Below are positions 15,157 to 16,766 of a DNA stretch of 16,766 nucleotides, piece after piece. The notes below the pieces were generated by a model. It was not told where the DNA came from, did no database searches, and saw only the letters and a program-made list of their open reading frames with translations. The stretch's first letter is position 1, and each line of letters opens with the position of its first letter. The stretch covers positions 1 through 16,766 of the forward strand of contig JAGVJW010000087.1 in the NCBI GenBank assembly GCA_020050895.1, in the 5' to 3' direction. This DNA is from a bacterium (GTDB lineage: Bacteria > Bacteroidota > Ignavibacteria > Kapaibacteriales > Kapaibacteriaceae). The position numbers were made by a program, and so were the translations under genes.

Positions 15157-15423
15157 ATGGTCTCAAAAGAAAAGAAAGCGGAGATCACCCAACGTTTTGG
15201 TGGTAGCGCCGTGAATACCGGGAATCCCGAAGTTCAAATAGCGCTTCTCACCGAACATATTGCACAACTTTCAGCACATTGCGAAGCAAATAAAAAGGAT
15301 CATCACAGCCGTCGCGGCCTGATCATGCTTGTAAGCAAGCGTAAGAATCTGCTGAACTATTTGGCCAAGAACGATATTCAGCGCTATCGCAATATCGTTT
15401 CAACACTTGGTCTGCGTAAGTAA
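15157..15423 (+). CDS. rpsO: Small ribosomal subunit protein S15
   Basis: S15 is a primary 16S rRNA-binding protein of the 30S platform and forms an inter-subunit bridge. The product is 88 residues, close to the 89 of E. coli. Conserved parts are the FGGSAVNTGNPEVQIALLTEHI segment (the family's DTGSPEVQVALLT) and the RNA-binding block KDHHSRRGLIMLVSKRKNLLNYL, ending in a YRNIVSTLGLRK tail. ATG 15157 is supported by GGAG six bases upstream. The ribF stop is two bases before the start and pnp begins 17 bases after the stop. The usual rpsO-pnp order is kept, but the gap is too short for the long hairpin that RNase III cleaves in E. coli pnp autoregulation. Confidence 0.97.
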   Translation: MVSKEKKAEITQRFGGSAVNTGNPEVQIALLTEHIAQLSAHCEANKKDHHSRRGLIMLVSKRKNLLNYLAKNDIQRYRNIVSTLGLRK

Positions 15424-15440
15424 ACATTTATAGGTTATAC

Positions 15441-16766
15441 ATGCATACGGTCAAACGGACCATCAACGGCAAAGAACTCTCTATTGAGACAGGCCGCTTT
15501 GCCAAACTCGCCGACGGAGCCGTAATGGTTCGGTACGGCGACTCAATGGTGCTTGTCACCGCAGTGGCTGCGCAAGATGCACGGCCCGATATCGACTTCA
15601 TGCCCCTTACCTGCGACTATAGAGAAAAACAGGCATCGTCGGGAAAGATCCCGGGTGGATTTTTCCGACGCGAGGGTAGACCTACGACAAAGGAAATTCT
15701 TTCGTCGCGGCTTATTGATAGACCTCTGCGTCCAATGTTCTCAAAATACTGGAGGTTCGAAACGCAAATCATCGCGAGTGTGTATTCGTATGATTTGCAG
15801 AACGAGACCGACGTATTGGCGGCAATTGGCGCTTCGGCTGCTTTGTCTATCAGCAACATCCCATTCAACGGCCCGATTTCGGAAGTCAGGGTTGGGCGCA
15901 TCGATGGCGAGTTTATTATCAATCCCACGCACGATCAGATCAAGGATTCCGATCTCGAAATCCTTGTGGCAGGCTCCGACGCATCGATTGTTATGGTGGA
16001 GGGGGCGAGTAAGGAAATCAGCGAAAGTGATTTCATTGCTGCAATGGAATTTGCTCATACATGGATACGAGAGATCAACGGCTTGCAGCGAGAGCTCGCC
16101 CAGATTGTAAATCCTGTAAAGCGCGAACCGGTTTCTGCAGAGCCCCCTACAGAAATTGTTCAGGCTATTGATTCTGCAATTGCAGAAAAATTCCGTACAC
16201 AAATTCGCATTGCATCATCAAAGGATCAGCGCAGTGCATTGAGGAGTGAGATAAAGCAGCTTGCCGCAGATGCAGTTGCTACTGTTGTTGCATCCAATGC
16301 CGATGCCTATTCCGATATCAAACCGGATAAGATTATCAGCGCAGTTGTCAAGAGCATCGAAGCACGCGAAATGCGTGAGATGATTCTCTCAGATGGGAAA
16401 CGTCTCGATGGCCGATCGACAACTGATATCAGACCAATACAGTGTGATGTAGGAGTGTTGCCAAGGCCGCATGGCTCTGCCATGTTTACCAGAGGCGAAA
16501 CACAATCTCTGACTACCGTAACGCTTGGCACAAAACGCGACCAGCAGCTCATCGACGGTCTGATGCCAACGTATGAAGTCCGGTATATGCTGCACTATAA
16601 TTTTCCGCCGTTCTCAACCGGTGAAGCCGGTCGCTTCGGTTTTACAAGCCGGCGCGAAACAGGTCACGGCGATCTGGCCGAACGAGCGCTTGAACCATTC
16701 ATCCCTTCGGAAGAAGAGTTCCCATACACCATTCGCGTTGTCTCCGATATTCTAGAGTCGAACGGT
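15441..16766 (+). CDS. pnp: Polyribonucleotide nucleotidyltransferase (PNPase), 3' end outside window
   Basis: PNPase is a trimeric phosphorolytic 3'-5' exoribonuclease that degrades mRNA and can add tails. The frame is open from ATG 15441 to the window end: 442 residues of a protein usually about 700 long. The first RNase PH domain (about 5-145) has the blocks GKIPGGFFRREGRP (near 72-85) and LIDRPLRPMF. An all-helical linker follows (about 240-320). The second RNase PH domain begins with LDGRSTTDIRPI and includes HGSAMFTRGETQSL, LHYNFPPFSTGEAGRFG and the start of IRVVSDILESNG, where the window cuts off. The missing part should hold the rest of the catalytic site and the KH and S1 RNA-binding domains. 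The start lies 17 bases after rpsO with only a weak AGG upstream. Confidence 0.96.
   Translation, partial: MHTVKRTINGKELSIETGRFAKLADGAVMVRYGDSMVLVTAVAAQDARPDIDFMPLTCDYREKQASSGKIPGGFFRREGRPTTKEILSSRLIDRPLRPMFSKYWRFETQIIASVYSYDLQNETDVLAAIGASAALSISNIPFNGPISEVRVGRIDGEFIINPTHDQIKDSDLEILVAGSDASIVMVEGASKEISESDFIAAMEFAHTWIREINGLQRELAQIVNPVKREPVSAEPPTEIVQAIDSAIAEKFRTQIRIASSKDQRSALRSEIKQLAADAVATVVASNADAYSDIKPDKIISAVVKSIEAREMREMILSDGKRLDGRSTTDIRPIQCDVGVLPRPHGSAMFTRGETQSLTTVTLGTKRDQQLIDGLMPTYEVRYMLHYNFPPFSTGEAGRFGFTSRRETGHGDLAERALEPFIPSEEEFPYTIRVVSDILESNG

Noticed and set aside
15553..16110. 185-codon plus-strand frame within pnp
   Set aside because: The overlapping frame from 15441 gives unmistakable PNPase throughout; this one is an out-of-frame shadow.

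Overview
The window looks like chromosomal DNA from the Bacteroidota/Chlorobiota side of the FCB group. Three things suggest this. One secreted protein ends in a type IX secretion sorting domain. The leader of the large operon has a TAnnTTTG-type -7 box, as in Bacteroidota promoters. Many starts lack a clear Shine-Dalgarno. The unbroken order rimP-nusA-infB-rbfA-truB-ribF-rpsO-pnp argues against a typical Bacteroides or Flavobacterium and fits a deeper lineage (Ignavibacteria- or Kapabacteria-like). This placement is inference from gene content; no tree was made.

Left arm (1-4621, plus strand), an envelope and stress block: the C-terminal part of a Ppx/GppA-family phosphatase with an HD-type domain (cut by the window start); a membrane-anchored HtrA/DegP protease with two PDZ domains; a small signal-peptide-bearing probable outer-membrane beta-barrel protein, 6 bases downstream; and a 490-residue secreted beta-propeller-like protein with a type IX C-terminal sorting signal, 16 bases further on. 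The last three are packed tightly enough to be one transcription unit.

Middle (4669-7720, minus strand): a two-gene unit, glutaryl-CoA dehydrogenase followed by the Kup potassium transporter. The stop and start are separated by one base. The unit converges on the left arm with no convincing terminator between them.

Divergent intergenic region (7721-7964, the longest gap, 244 bases): an inverted repeat just upstream of gcdH, two identical 30-base copies of a perfect palindrome (11-base arms) at a 44-base period, a promoter-like box, and a compact stem-loop plus U-tract directly in front of rimP. The last looks like a leader attenuator.

Right arm (7965-16766, plus strand): a transcription/translation operon. 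RimP and RbfA mature the 30S subunit, NusA controls elongation and termination, IF2 starts translation, TruB makes pseudouridine 55 in tRNA, RibF makes FMN and FAD, S15 is a 30S protein, and PNPase degrades RNA. Gaps are 70 bases or less and several genes overlap. pnp runs off the window end. There are no tRNA, rRNA, CRISPR, IS or phage features. I see no clearly novel multi-gene system; the most interesting signals are non-coding.
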